This document shows, one piece after another, positions 42,623 through 54,427 of a DNA stretch of 64,000 bases. Every line of letters starts with the position of its first letter. Positions within the stretch are counted from its first letter, which is position 1. Below the pieces are notes generated by a model. The model was not told the DNA's origin. It ran no database searches and saw only the letters and a program-made list of their open reading frames with translations. Origin of the DNA: Parelaphostrongylus tenuis (taxonomy: Eukaryota; Nematoda; Chromadorea; Rhabditida; Metastrongylidae); assembly GCA_019055375.1 (NCBI GenBank), contig JAHQIW010004283.1, positions 1-64,000 on the forward strand, read 5' to 3'. A program made the translations under genes and the position numbers.

Positions 42623-42934
42623 TTACAGAGATAGAACATAGTCATTTTTTAGTTGTTCTACCCACGACTGGTCTTTGATGAATGTAACTAATACTAGTTC
42701 AACTAGCAGACGGATGTCAGGCGGGGTGAGTAGTTCTATGAAATCTACTGGCATCAATGACAGCGATTCACTCATGATTTGATGAGTGAGTGTAAGGAGA
42801 AGGAGGAAGTTTTTATATGGATCAGCAGCTGTGATAGTATGGGTACCACTCGATGAAAGCGGATTGTAAGCTCGTAAGACAATCGTTTTGAAAAGGCGAT
42901 TTATCGTCGTGGATTTGACATTTTGGGTCCCCAT
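42623..42934 (-). CDS. Unassigned 103-residue minus-strand open frame
   Basis: Starts ATG at 42934 and ends TAA at 42623. Includes NPLSSSGTHTITAADPYKNF, MPVDFIELLTPPDIRLLVEL and a C-terminal SWVEQLKNDYVLSL. The leucine-rich helical look and even codon use resemble an exon more than a shadow frame, but no splice context or family could be tied to it. It may be a fragment of a helical-repeat protein, or chance. Confidence 0.3.
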   Translation of the reverse strand: MGTQNVKSTTINRLFKTIVLRAYNPLSSSGTHTITAADPYKNFLLLLTLTHQIMSESLSLMPVDFIELLTPPDIRLLVELVLVTFIKDQSWVEQLKNDYVLSL

Positions 42935-43149
42935 AAGACTACCCTACGTACAGTAGTGTTCAGTTTCGTTCTTAGCGCTCTAGCTTTATCTCTGATCCCT
43001 TTGAGGCCTTAACTGATCATCGCCTACGGTGCATTACATTTATATCGTGCCTTAGTGCTATACTTGAGTGCCGAGGTGCGATGTACTGCGTGACTTCATT
43101 CTGCGGGATCTCCTCGTTTGGAAAAACACTGACCTGACATTTTTATATT

Positions 43150-43610
43150 AGCCTTTTGAGTACCACAGGGTCACAGCGCTAGCCCCACCCCGCCGTCGCG
43201 CGTGGTTGAGGCAGTTTGTAGTGCCAGGTGGCTATTGATGCTGGCCTCGTGAATAAGGTTGCTGGTTTGATTTACTAATGTGACACTTCGCAGCAAACTT
43301 CATGGTGTCTTAAGTATTGAAGACTGTTCCATGTACATAATTGTTGTAACAAGAAAAACGCTCAGCTGTCGGCAATTTATTACTTTTCACTACGAAACTA
43401 AGTGTTGAATAAATGGTTTAAATATTAGATCGTTTGTCTTGCAGTGTTACAATATCAGATCTGGTATACTATATCAGTGATATGGTGCATAATGAACTGC
43501 GAAAACCATTGAGAAGTTGCTGTGAAGCGTCGTGGTAGGTTTCGAACCAGCAAGCTTCTTTCCGATTTCCGGCATCACCAAGCACTCGACACGCTGGACT
43601 GCTCACTCAT
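43150..43610. other. Intergenic, with GC-rich block and tRNA-like 3' half
   Basis: AGCGCTAGCCCCACCCCGCC at about 43176 resembles the block at 24.25 kb. At about 43535-43600 the minus strand reads GTGCTTGGTGATGCCGG ... GCTTGCTGGTTCGAAACC, like the 3' half of a tRNA. No gene recognised. Confidence 0.35.
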
Positions 43611-43936
43611 TACGCGCGGCGGGCGGGATACTGCCGTGACCTTTGTAATCAAATCGTTATATACCACGGTATAGTCATACAAATCGAGATAACCGGTGCT
43701 CGAACGTTCAGGGGCAATTATGAGATTTGTGTCAGGTGAATCTACTCGACGATTAGTCGAACTATAGGTTGTGGAGACGAAATATTTGCTACAGTCATGT
43801 AATCTAGAGTGGACCCCTGAGAAATCGAATGATTCTCGTTGAGAACCTGTATAACTTATCAAAAACCTTATATGTTTCGTAACCCCTTCTGACATCTTCA
43901 AGAATTAGAAGTCAATTCGAAATTCGATATGTTCTC

Positions 43937-44206
43937 ATGGAAGAACAAAGGGCTCAGTATGATTGTCCTATCGTTGTCTGTTTAATGCTAGATCGTTACA
44001 GAATTCCTGCAAGACAGAAACAACAACGAGCGAAATCACATACCATCGAACAAAGGAGGTTTTCCCCGCAAGTAAATGCTTTTGTTGCCATAGAGGTCCA
44101 TCGATTGACTTTTTATAAATTTCTCAACGAAATTCGACAGAATATATCAAATGTCGAAGATGAGTTGGCGTCTCGTTTGTTACATCGCCGTCTAACAGCC
44201 GCTTGA
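43937..44206 (+). CDS. Unassigned 89-residue open frame
   Basis: ATG at 43937, TGA at 44204. Contains RYRIPARQKQQRAKSH, FSPQVNAFVAIEVHRLTFYK and a helical tail NISNVEDELASRLLHRR. The composition is protein-like and the frame ends cleanly, so it could be a terminal exon or a small gene. No TTTCAG-type acceptor was found at a convincing place and no family is recognised. Confidence 0.35.
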   Translation: MEEQRAQYDCPIVVCLMLDRYRIPARQKQQRAKSHTIEQRRFSPQVNAFVAIEVHRLTFYKFLNEIRQNISNVEDELASRLLHRRLTAA

Positions 44207-44351
44207 TTAATGGGTGGGACTTCTGGCATCCATAGCACCAGTAGAATCAGGGAGCAGTAGAATGCCCTATGATCTGCACAGTCGCCTTATTACCTCTGAT
44301 CTAACAATTAGTAGCATTCACGAAGCTGTAATGTACAAGCAAAGCGTAGGA

Positions 44352-44425
44352 GCGTAATGGTTAAGAATTACGTATGATAACTCATAATCGCCGGTTCAAG
44401 TCTCAGCTGGACTAACCTATTGTCG
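44352..44425 (+). repeat. tRNA-like sequence
   Basis: GTAGGAGCGTAATGGTTAAG resembles a D arm and CGCCGGTTCAAGTCTCAGC a T arm, spaced as in a tRNA, but the acceptor ends do not pair well. Probably a decayed tRNA or SINE head. Confidence 0.35.
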
Positions 44426-44869
44426 GAAACTGGAAATGGACTGTTTTAAATAAGTTTTGTCTGTTTCACAAGTATCAGATGTGGAGGTATGGAAACCCTC
44501 TGAGAGAGTCGAATAGAATATCTAAAAAGAATCAATTGACCTTCGATAACATCCAAGAAGAAGAAAAGCTCATGAAGGGATTGTTAAGAAATCATAAAAC
44601 GGTATTATGTAGGGGCCTATGCATGGATCCCACCATTTCATGACTATTGAACAAGCTAATCAAAACACTGGGGCAGAGCACTAAGCCTGTTAGCAAATCA
44701 TGACAGCAATTATGCACACGAATAGTTTCTGCCCATCAGCTGTGATTGGATTCAAACCTTCCGTTTTGTTTTTTCAAATCATATGCGACATGTGATGTCC
44801 CTATCACAAGTAAATGGCTGCGCACTTTCAAGAGTCGTCTCTTTTCTGCTATTGCACAGGAATTTTCAA

Positions 44870-46060
44870 AGTGATTTCTGTTCCTGGACGAAGATATTTT
44901 GCTAGAGTATCAAGAATCATTCAAAAGCTTAAATCTCATGTAATTCAAAATGTTTTTGTTTTGTCATAAAAGCCTTTTTGCGGTGCTGTAGCAAAAAAAA
45001 CCAGGTTTAACACGCGTCGCGTACTCATTTTATATCATTATTGCGCTTACAATTCGCTGGACGGAGCTCTTTTTTGATGTCAATTATTAAGCCGAAGAGG
45101 GGAGGACGTCGTGGTGAATTGTTGTCGTGCTCGTTGCTGCGCGCAGGAGCCGAACCCTACCCCTAACTCCGTTCGGCAGTAGACAACGAACGCCCTATGG
45201 AGCGCCCAGGCTGATTATCCTCGAGACTATAAGGGGGCGTACTCAACCAGTACTCCACGACGATTAAGAGGAAGACGAAAAAAAGGATTTGGTTGTTAGA
45301 AGCACTGAGATCCGCACAGTGGAAAAAACACTGTGAAGACGGATCAGTAAAGTGTCTTGGGTGTCTGATACTAATTATTCGACTACGAAAATCTTGAAAT
45401 TTTCAGAAACATGTTTATTTTCCAGAAAGATCTCTTTGAGCTCTGAAGCATGGAAAGTGAAATTGTAACGTGTCGCTCGTTATCGCGCGTATTTTTGAAA
45501 TAATAAGCTGTTGCCTTAGGCTAACTAATCATCCAAAAGCTCAAATGTCATTATTCGTCAGAATACGTCTAATCAGTAGTCGAATCGCCGAAACTTGCGC
45601 TATCAAATGCTTATTCATAATCTAAGAGAAGAGATTTGATCCGTGAGGAATACGCGTGTATGAAACACGGAACCTTCTGCCACTGCTGTGTGAGATCTTT
45701 TGTGAAAAAAATCAACACATTTTGGAATTCTCCAAAATCACACTATCAAACGATTACTAGCAGTCTAGGAGAAGGGCTTTGTTCTGTGGATAATGTGCTC
45801 GATAACGCTCTATGGTTCACAACGCGTGTGAAACACAATATCATTTTTAGTGCTACAGCACCTTGAAAAGCATTCTTGAAAAACTTCGAATTCTCTGAAA
45901 ATTAAGCTTTTGATAGATTAACAACAATCTTGTGAAGAACCTTTGTCCAGCAGAAGAGCTTTTTTTTTGAAAAATCCCTTTTAATAATAGCAAATAACCC
46001 AGGAGTCTCATAATGAAGCAGGAAATTAAAACTGTGCGGTTTTTTAGCAAGGACCTATAG
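44870..46060. repeat. Family C-related repeat cluster
   Basis: Blocks shared with other family C copies: TATCAAGAATCATTCAAAAGC (44909), GCTGGACGGAGCTC (45055), AACGATTACTAGCAGTCTAGG (45750) and CTTTGTCCAGCAGAAGAGC (45941). Between about 45090 and 45300 lies unrelated GC-richer sequence, probably a n inserted fragment. No full-length boundaries could be set. Confidence 0.4.
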
Positions 46061-47180
46061 CGATATCAGAGCGTTTTCCCAAGAACACATATAGAACTAC
46101 AATTCAGATTGTGGAATTTCATCCACCTCAAGGAGGAGATCTGGTGGTGATAATATCTACCAAACAACGTTCGGGACTCGAAGTAGAGCTAGAAGAGACG
46201 ACCAGGGCATAACGATCGTAAACGTCTATTCAAACGTAAGATTATACTGCTATGACTGCTATTTTAGTTGTGAATCTTGTCATGTATAGACGATGATCTG
46301 TAGCTGTTCAAAACCTTTTTCGTAAAATACACCATACTACTTACCATCACTTAATCGATTTGCACGATTGTTCCCAATGTGAATGCTGCTCCTTTCATCT
46401 AACTTTCATACGTATCTATCGCTATAAAGAGAGTTTGAGATATCTATGAAAGCTAGTAGTCTCGAAAAATGGATGATTATATACGTTGTCTGAGAAGCTA
46501 GTTGATTTTATGAAAAACTATTCGCAAGCACGTAGAATTAGAAGTGCAGGAATATCGGCGACAGTACTGCCAATGTTTGAAGTGCTTTTGGAGATAGCGT
46601 AACTAGACCACTGAACTGCAAAGAATCTGTTGCTCTATCAGTAAAGTGCAAATCATTTCACATTCATCACACCAGAAGGAAGTGCTGAAATACAAGCGTA
46701 TGGATTGTTGTGTTCAGGATAAGCCTGGAAAATGTGCGCGGTTTGTACAAGAACGAAAATCCCATGAGCCGTTGGTAGGCAATTTCATCCTCTAGATTTT
46801 CTTACCAGTTTTCTTCAAAAACATAACAAACGAACTGTGCAATCTTGTCATGAGTTATTTTAAAACATGTACAACATTCCGGTGAATCAATGACAGTTAA
46901 TTCAAAAAAAAAACAATTTTGGTATCGTCCACTTCCGCCTTTGTGCAAGCCAGGCTTCATTCTGAAAAACTTTGCCACATTGATTTTTCGAACCTTTGAA
47001 TCCCATCATAAATATTCACCTGTACCACTCTAGTAGTACGCTATATTTTGCCTTATTCTGGATTTTAAGTTCCCATCGAAATCTGGTAGATTGCAATGGT
47101 GAACACATCACAAGTTCGAAATAGATAGTCGGAGTCTCTGAGGTTATGTGCGTTGTAATCGTCTGTAGCGCAGGAAGAGA
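46060..47180. other. Intergenic, nothing recognised
   Basis: AT-rich, no named repeat and no convincing exon apart from short shadows. Ends at the tRNA-like repeat that lies about 40 bases upstream of the exon starting at 47339. Confidence 0.35.
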
Positions 47181-47184
47181 GGTG

Positions 47185-47300
47185 TGCAAAATGGGCGTCA
47201 GTAGTGTAACGGTTCGAGCACGCACTTCCCGGACAGAATGAAATGTGGGTTCGGGTCCCAACTGACGCAAAAGTTTTGTATATCACTCTACATCATTGGG
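47185..47300 (+). repeat. tRNA-like repeat
   Basis: GCGTCAGTAGTGTAACGGTT, CGAGCACGCACTTCCCGG, TGTGGGTTCGGGTCCCAACTGACGC (read as two overlapping blocks). GCGTCAG and CTGACGC can pair as an acceptor stem, and flanks GGTGTGCAAAA and TTTTGTATATCAC are roughly complementary. Same family as 35.87, 22.3 and 62.6 kb. Confidence 0.6.
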
Positions 47301-47338
47301 TATATGTAATATATGGGATTCGTAAATCTCAATTCTAG

Positions 47339-50300
47339 ATGGATTTCCTTGATAAAGAAAAAGCATTCTTGTATCTAAGACATATTTTACAGCAATGCGA
47401 TACGACTTGCATCGTTACTGAAAAAGAACGCCAACAACAAGAAGACACTACATTACTACCGTATTGGAACATCGCTTCGGCCGCCGCACGAATTAAACAA
47501 GAAGACGAGGAAAATCAGGTGCAACTAATAGGATTTTTGCTTGGCGCTGGGAAGTGGCCTTGCAATCATTTTTGAGCCACGCATGTCAGTGGTCTGTTAA
47601 AGGAGGGCTGACCTATAGAGCCCGATACACGTGTTTCGATCTTGCGATCTCAATGTAATCTTGATAATGATTGCAAGGCATATTGAATTTTGAGCTGTGG
47701 TCTTAACAAAACACTCGAAATGAAAGCTACGAGTGAAACGATGGGGACAGAACTTTGATTGGCACGGCTACAAATTCTCATATCCGGCTCTCTTTCCTAG
47801 TGCAGATAAGCCATGTTAATGTTGTGTTCATGACGACACGTTCAGAACTGTAAAGCATGAATGTTTGCGATAGAATTTGATACACCCGGTTGTGTAATTG
47901 TAGATGATGGTCCTCCCGTTCATATGCACTACCCGAAGGCCCTCTTCTTTGTTCGACTGTTTATGGAAAAAACCTCGTTTCTTGAAACTTCTAAAAGTCC
48001 ATAAAGACTGATTTAGCTGTTTTCGAGGTTTTATTACTCTAGTGACATGCCTACGGTTTCGATGATTTCACTCACCTCGTCAGTACCACACTCCACGCTG
48101 GCCTGGCTGACCACTTGATGGCATATGACTGACGGTGAAGAAAACCTTGACAAAATCATGTCGCCAGGCCTTAATATACTGCGCGTCTCCTTTCCTACGA
48201 TCTAGGGAGGTTAGTGGGGCGTGTGACATCAAGGGGGTGAACGAAATCACTGAGACGTACGTATGCCACAAGAGTAACAAAACCTCGAAAACGGCTGAAT
48301 CAGCCTTTGTAAATCCAAGGACCATATAAATCTCTCCATCAAAGATATTTCTTCTCCTTGTACGACTGTGTAAAATGGTCAATTTGAAACTCATTGCAAA
48401 AAAAAATGCATTTTATTTGTAGTTTAAAAACGAGCATGCTGTTAAGGCCTGGAAGACATATTTGTCCTGTGTTGATTGGTGAGTGCTTCTGATATGTGAG
48501 TGAATTGTTCTAATTTGTTTTTGGTCTCTAGAAAATCTAAGTATTTCAGTCATCGTTTTTGTCGTGCTAAGCATGAAGGGCAAAAGTTTGACGACCTGCT
48601 TGAACAGCCACAATGTCAACAAGATGGGAGATCGTGCTACAGAAGGTCTCGCAGATTGTGTCGATACGGAAGCTGTGATCAACACAGATATCGAGGATTG
48701 TTTGTCAATTGTGACGGAAAGGCTTGTGATGCGGCTGAGGGGGCCGTGTGCCCATGTATGCGTCTCATCTCTAAATATGCATCGAAGAAGGCGAAGATCT
48801 TTGAAGAGGAATCGAATAAAGCGAAAATGCGTAAGCCTGACGAAGAAGACGTCGAAATTTCTGTGCCCACTTCAAAGAAAACAAAGGAGTGTAAAGAGCA
48901 CGTTCAAGATCGAGTGTGTAGAAGGCGACATCGAAGGTTGTTTCATTTCTTAAACAGCTTAACTTGAGAATGCTTGATCGCTCTGACCACTGCAATACAT
49001 ATTCGTGCATTTACGTATGTATTAATAATACTAATATCAAATTTCCACATTGGGATTATCGCGCATTTGATTTTGGCTCTACCGAATAATGCATATCTAA
49101 CGACAAACGCGATGGTTCTGTTATCATTTTCTTGAACAAAACGCATAAGTTTGGTACTCCTCGAAATTCGATAGCTAACGTTTCGGCAAATTCTCCTTCT
49201 TCTTCGTCAGAGCCTAGACGTATGTATCACATTATACTTGATTATTCTCTTAATACTTCGTGTGTGCACTAAAAATCTAATACAAAAGCAATTTTGCAGT
49301 CTGGCTATAACACAAAAACTCAACCTTCTTAACATTCAAAGGAAGGGATAACCGATGTCTTAGTACTTTCTCTTTCATTACTCAAAACGATGTTTAGAAA
49401 GGGCTGGACATTCTAATTGTTTGTGTAACTTTCCAACAATTATCGTTCTCCTTTCCGAACTGGAAAGTGCAAGATGGCTTTCGTAGTTGTCCTTGCCAAG
49501 AAGAGTGCAATATTCAGATGTACATGGAGAATTTCTTACTACATAGTAATATGATATGACGAATCTAATTTCCTTAATCCCTTCCAGACAATGATGGTCA
49601 TTTTGACTCTTAACTCTTCAGGGGCCTTTTTTGCATATAAACTTTTACCTTGGTAGAATTTCAGCAATTGTTTGAAAGCTCAAATCTCGGCAATTTCGCT
49701 GCTGGACTTGGTTTCTGCAAAAACCTTTTTAGTGCGCTGTAGCAGCGAAAATGAAATTATAGCTGACACTCGGAGTGCTCTATTTGCATGGCTAGTGTCT
49801 GTGGATAGCCTTTCATTAGAGTATACTAATACTTATTAGATATCTCTGTTCAAAGCTAAATCTAGTTTCCGAGAAGGTTTTCATAGTGCGTTGTACAAGC
49901 AAGAGTAAGATTACGTTTCATATCCGGTATGTTATACTCACATAACAGACGCATACTCAAAAAGTGTTTCAGGGTTTAGAGAAAATCATAATGTATCAAG
50001 TCAGTACAAAAGCCTGAAGTTATTTGCGGAACAAAAAGGCCTCATTAGATAATGAAAGTCGTTCGCCGCTTGGGGTATCTGCCGTCCGGAGAGCGTTAGG
50101 CTAAGACAGAGTGAAAATTAGAGCGTTAGAGTGAAAATTGCTTTCGATAACAAACAGTTATTTTTTAACGGCATGTAGCCGTCGCTCTATGCGTGTAGTT
50201 GTTTCTAATCTTCAATATTGAAGCAAATAAACAGATTATTTTGCTAGTTTATCAATTCCAGGTGTGTTCGAATAGCTAGCTACGATAAGTGGTAGCTATT

Positions 50301-53219
50301 GTAAAGTATGGGTAGATCTCCTATGTAGTGCGATTTGGACGTAATGCTCTAGAAACATTTTGAATATAGAAGTAAAAACTGTCGAACCGGCATTATGCAT
50401 ATCAACATATAAACCTTGGTTCTTTGCCTTCCTCTAATAAACAAATTATCAGCGTACTTAGTTCAGAAAGAAACGTTTAGCTTCTCCTAGTCGCTGCTTC
50501 TTCCCCGGTAACGTCTCATTACATTGTAGTGCAGTGATGCGTTAGATCATCGATATATAGCTCAAATATCTTATTCGTAGTATGACCCTCTCAATCTTTG
50601 GTTCATAGAGGAGATGAAGAATTGTTCAAGACGTGAATTTGTTGTCACTTCACCTTTCTATTCGAGTGTATTCAAGACATCGCTCAAAAAGATTTATTGA
50701 TAGCATATTTTAAGCCTATCAGAGGTCTGATGTGGCACTTCTAGTGGTAGACGTACGTTGCGGCTTTCTCGCAAGCCTCATCAGCCTTTTGGCTCCCCTA
50801 CAACTAGAGATAACGACTCCGATTATGTTTTACTGCAATCGTTCTGCTACAAGTGAGGATAGCGGTGCCAAACATGTATCACTTTCGTTGTCGCTTTTTG
50901 TGTATGGCCTCCCACTGACCATTTAGAGGAGATACACCGTCGATCGAGGGGGTTTCTCAGCAGCTTCAATTGAATAATGTGATATGGCAGGCAGAATAAG
51001 ATGGCTTGAATTACTTATTTATCTTCTACTCATAAAGTACGGGCAGCGCAATTTCTTTGGTTACATAGGTTAGGTTTAGGGTAACTGTCACCAAAAACAA
51101 TGAGGAATATGGGATTCAACACGAAAATTTGATTTCATTAGACTTATTATGTTCGTTTCGACGAATCTATCGGACATGCCGTGGTGATGAAATAGGCAAT
51201 TTGACTGAGCGCTTTTATAAGATTTCCAAAGACTAGCAACGTGATATCTGACAATGCTAGAAGTCGAAGAAGATGATCAATGTCTAAAAGTCCGGCAGAA
51301 AATGTGGTCTTGATCTCATCTACGACTAACTGATGTAGCTGGGCTTATGGTTTTTTTGTGTTTAATGCGAGTCTTGCAAAGCTGTGATGAATTTGTTGAT
51401 GAGTCTCTGAGCATGGTTTGGCCATGGTTGACTCTTTTCTGATCCAGAACGCCGTTTGAACATCCAACTAATCAATTGTTCTTGATCACCTACCACGATT
51501 AACTCCGTTAAACACGCAATTACATGGGGAAATGTTCATGATAAATTCACATGAGGTATTGTTCATCAACATTCATCATAAAGAATTTACTTGATGAAAT
51601 GTATAGAGATATAGATCTTGGAGAAGCGCGTCATCTGAAAAGAAGATTCATTTGCCTCGGAATACATACCTTTGTATGTGAGGTGATCTCTATAATTCTG
51701 TTAACATTTTCCAGCGCTCCACCAGAAGTCGGTCGACCATTCTATGGAACGACTGAACTCGAGAAATGCTCATTGAATGCTATCAACCATCTTTTGAAAG
51801 CTGAGAAAGAACTTCGTCGAGTGGAGTTCACGGCCGGGAGTATTCTGCCTCAAGCTCGTCAGTATATTGTGAGTGTTGATTCTATTTCAGTACACCATCA
51901 TAACATTTGGAGTTGTTGATTGAGTGTAATTGCAGTTATTCAGTAACTTTTCCTCATTCGTTGTCATACTTGGAAACTCGTGAACGGTTTCACCGTTTTT
52001 TTTTAAGAATAACGTAGAAAAACTTTCACGCTTTACGAAAGAGAAAATAGGCGATTGATTGCTTTCAAATGATTGCTTAGGAAGATCGCAATGACTCCAG
52101 CTTACAATAACTTCAACAATATAGTTTCATTTCTTCAGAGTTGTCATTTAATATGATGGTCATCATGTGCTGTCAACTTATGCTAAATTTTTTTCGTAGT
52201 TATGAAGAAATGTTGAATTCTGATGGTCACGTTAATTAGACTCTTAAATTTTTGCTCTCTGAACAGACCACCTCCAGGAGTCATGCGAATCCAGGCAGAT
52301 TTTCCATTCATTTCGTTTCCTCCCGATCGTTACCCACGGCGATGTTTTCCTCCGCAGATAATGACGTTTCTGAGCGTCTTTCATCATTCTCCGTCATAAA
52401 TATATCGTCAGCCACGAATGTCATTGAGCGACATGCACCAAAAAACATATACTCTTATCTTGTAGGTAATGGTCTTAGCGGATTGTTCCGCTTCTCAGAA
52501 AATATTACATTCAGAGGTTTGAAAATAGTGAATAGAACTCGATTCGACTGAGGTGTCCATCCACGTATTAGTCACATAGTAGAGCCCCCGGTTGACCGTT
52601 CAGTCAACAAGTGGGCATCAAATTTGGCGGGTGATCGTTAGTCGCAATTCGTGTTTCAGAATCAGTCATTCTTATTTAGAGAAAACGAAAAAAGATAGGA
52701 GAACATTTGTCCACATATTCTTTAAGGACCAAGTGGATGCGATTCAGCAAAATCTGAAACTCTTCAACACGCAATTACGCGAAGTGCAGAAACAAACGAA
52801 CGAAATACTTGAACAAAAGGTACGTTAGTTCAACCTTTCAAGGAGCTTTGCGCTTACTAAAATTTTCAGTGAGCTCTAATGAAAGAATTTACATTTGCGC
52901 GAAATAAGATCATAGATCACATGAATATATCCAAAAATCTCCTCAACTGTAAGAAGTATCAAGCAATGGTCTCATTCATTTTACAGGGTGCGCGCCACTT
53001 CCACTTCCTGATTGAGAAATCAAAGACAAAGACCCAGGTATATATGATAGATAAAGATATTACTTCTTGACTAAAACCTCACTATTTCTATACTCTCGGC
53101 CAATTAAGCAAAACGATGCTGAAGTCAATACTCCATTATTCAAAGCACTGATAGCAAAACATCTTGGAAATCATTCCCTAGTTCAAATCAATTATCTGAA
53201 GTCTATAACATGTCGCTAG
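47339..53219 (+). CDS. Unidentified multi-exon gene with coiled-coil-like segment
   Basis: A probable first exon, 47339-47518, begins ATG directly after AATTCTAG, the position expected for spliced-leader trans-splicing in nematodes (MDFLDKEKAFLYLRHILQQ). The 3' half is phase-continuous: 51715-51868 (RPFYGTTELEKCSLNAINHL), 52267-52461, 52727-52819 (DQVDAIQQNLKLFNTQLREV), 52987-53037, 53109-53219 (stop TAG). One or more exons between 47518 and 51715 are missing, so joining the two halves into one gene is an inference. The charged, heptad-like stretch at 52727-52819 suggests a coiled coil. No signal peptide or membrane span in the visible exons. I recognise no family. Confidence 0.6.
47563..47720 (+). 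repeat. Half element of hammerhead family A (A6)
   Basis: TTTTTGAGCCACGCATGTCAG, GACCTATAGAGCCCGATACA, CGTGTTTCGATCTTGCGATC, then a short join and ATTTTGAGCTGTGGTCTTAAC. On the minus strand the hammerhead's GATC-GCAA-GATC stem II, GAAAC, ACGT, GTA and TCGGGC (47630-47651) are perfect, but the CTGANGA box and 5' strand of stem I are deleted. Confidence 0.65.
48500..48967 (+). CDS. Doubtful open frames, possibly one frameshifted exon
   Basis: Two overlapping plus-strand frames each look protein-like in part: 48564 onward reads MGDRATEGLADCVDTEAVIN, then turns implausibly basic, whereas the other frame after about 48760 reads ASKKAKIFEEESNKAKMRK and DEEDVEISVPTSKKTKE. A single-base shift near 48740-48760 would join the plausible halves. 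It lies in the gap of the unidentified gene (47339-53219) and could belong to it. No family recognised. Confidence 0.25.
   Translation: MNCSNLFLVSRKSKYFSHRFCRAKHEGQKFDDLLEQPQCQQDGRSCYRRSRRLCRYGSCDQHRYRGLFVNCDGKACDAAEGAVCPCMRLISKYASKKAKIFEEESNKAKMRKPDEEDVEISVPTSKKTKECKEHVQDRVCRRRHRRLFHFLNSLT
49180..49240 (+). repeat. Fragment of family U foldback element
   Basis: TAACGTTTCGGCAAATTCTC, CTTCTTCTTCGTCAGAGCCT, AGACGTATGTATCACATT matches an internal part of the arm of the element at 20.39-20.95 kb with small insertions. Confidence 0.5.
49240..50690. other. Repeat-poor stretch inside the unidentified gene span
   Basis: Contains weak family C remnants (AATTTCAGCAATTGTTTGAAAGC near 49660 and CTGTAGCAGCGAAAATGAAA near 49737) but no exon I can support. 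A middle exon of the 47.3-53.2 kb gene could be here and not seen. Confidence 0.3.
50690..50960 (-). repeat. Family B element, copy B4, with hammerhead relic
   Basis: GATAGCATATTTTAAGCC, CAGAGGTCTGATGTGGCACTT, then on the minus strand CTGATGAG (50777-50784), a perfect five-pair stem II (GGCTT, GCGAGA, AAGCC), GCAAC in place of GAAAC, GTAC, triplet GTC (50750-50752) and TACCAC. The single core substitution makes it likely inactive. Confidence 0.5.
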
Positions 53220-53554
53220 TCAGAGATTATAGGCACTTTTTAGAGTATTATAGAAGATTGTCATAAAAAATGTTCATAAAGATTTCTGAAATACTTTTTT
53301 GCGGTCACCGAGCATCTGGTTGGGCTGGTTAGTATAGTTTTACCGAACCATGCTGAAGGTTTTAACTTCGCCAAACTTTTTAGTAAATTTTCCTTTAATT
53401 GTAGCTAACAACTTGTATTTGCAGTCAACTGATTCGCTACCTCAACAATAAACAGAAACAAGGGAAAAAAATACGAACGTACATAGTTTCATGTGATACA
53501 AATTGAATGAAACATTCAGACGTGTTTTTACGCTTGAATGCATGTTACAAAACT

Positions 53555-53581
53555 ACAGTATGCATACATACATACATATAT

Positions 53582-53617
<36 letters not shown>

Positions 53618-53650
53618 CATGCATACATATATATATATGTATCTGTATAA
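53555..53650. repeat. TA/CATA microsatellite
   Basis: GCATACATACATACATATATAG, a run of (TA)n, then ACATGCATACATATATATAT. About 330 bases downstream of the stop of the unidentified gene. Confidence 0.8.
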
Positions 53651-53929
53651 CATATTGTATATACGGAAAGACTCATACACACAACTGGACAAGATACCAC
53701 ATCCATAGTACAACTTAACATTGACGTGTCTCATTTGTGTTATATGTAATCGTATCACAAATTGAATAAAACCGAGCGGATACCAGCAAAGTCTTCATCT
53801 CTCACTGTTTTACCTGTGATATAGTAGGCTGTATTCAAGGAACGCAAGCAGACGTAAACCTTAAAAAAGTCTTCATGATTCGTATTCCATAGCTTCGCGG
53901 CTTTCCAGGCGCTTCGTGCACATCCCTTC

Positions 53930-54075
53930 AACAATGTAGTTATAGAAGAGTGTTCAAAAAACGGCCGCGTACGACTGTAGCCAGTGATCTAAGCCTTCAA
54001 ATGATTACTAAGACTTTTTGAAAAATTCTTGTACAGCGAATGAAAACGCATGTTCAATTGTTCCATTATAATTGA
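53930..54075 (+). repeat. Right terminus of a family C element
   Basis: AATGTAGTTATAGAAGAGTG, CTTCAAATGATTACTAAGAC, CTTGTACAGCGAATGAAAAC, ATTGTTCCATTATAATTG. Matches the right ends at 1.4 and 33.7 kb. It is followed directly by a SINE. Confidence 0.55.
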
Positions 54076-54088
54076 ATTCCAAGAGTGC

Positions 54089-54385
54089 ATGTGGCGCAGT
54101 GGTTAGAGGTGCTCTGCGTCACACACGAGGTCAATGGTTCGATCTCGCGCTCATGGCTCACCAGACCATACATCCTCCGGGGTCACTAAATTAGTATCAG
54201 ACTGGTCTCAGACTTGTTTGGGAGGATAAGCAGCACTGACTCAGTTCAACGGGAGGCCTCCGCGAGTCATTGTAAAGGTCAGATATGCATTCAATCACCT
54301 CAGACGAAGTTAAGATTGAAGACAAATAAGTGGCGCATCCCATCAAGGATTGATTAACGCCGAGAGCTTTATCCTTCTTTACCTG
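54089..54385 (+). repeat. tRNA-derived SINE (family S), best copy
   Basis: Head TGCATGTGGCGCAGTGGTTA, GAGGTGCTCTGCG, ACGAGGTCAATGGTTCGATC, TCGCGCTCATGG; body CATCCTCCGGGGTCAC, GACTTGTTTGGGAGGATAAG, GCGAGTCATTGTAAAGG, GCATTCAATCACCTCAGACG; tail GGATTGATTAACGCCGAGAG, CTTTATCCTTC. A- and B-box-like elements are intact, so pol III transcription is possible. Confidence 0.75.
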
Positions 54386-54427
54386 AAATAAACCATTGCT
54401 CTATCACTAGCATGTCTGACAAGTTGA

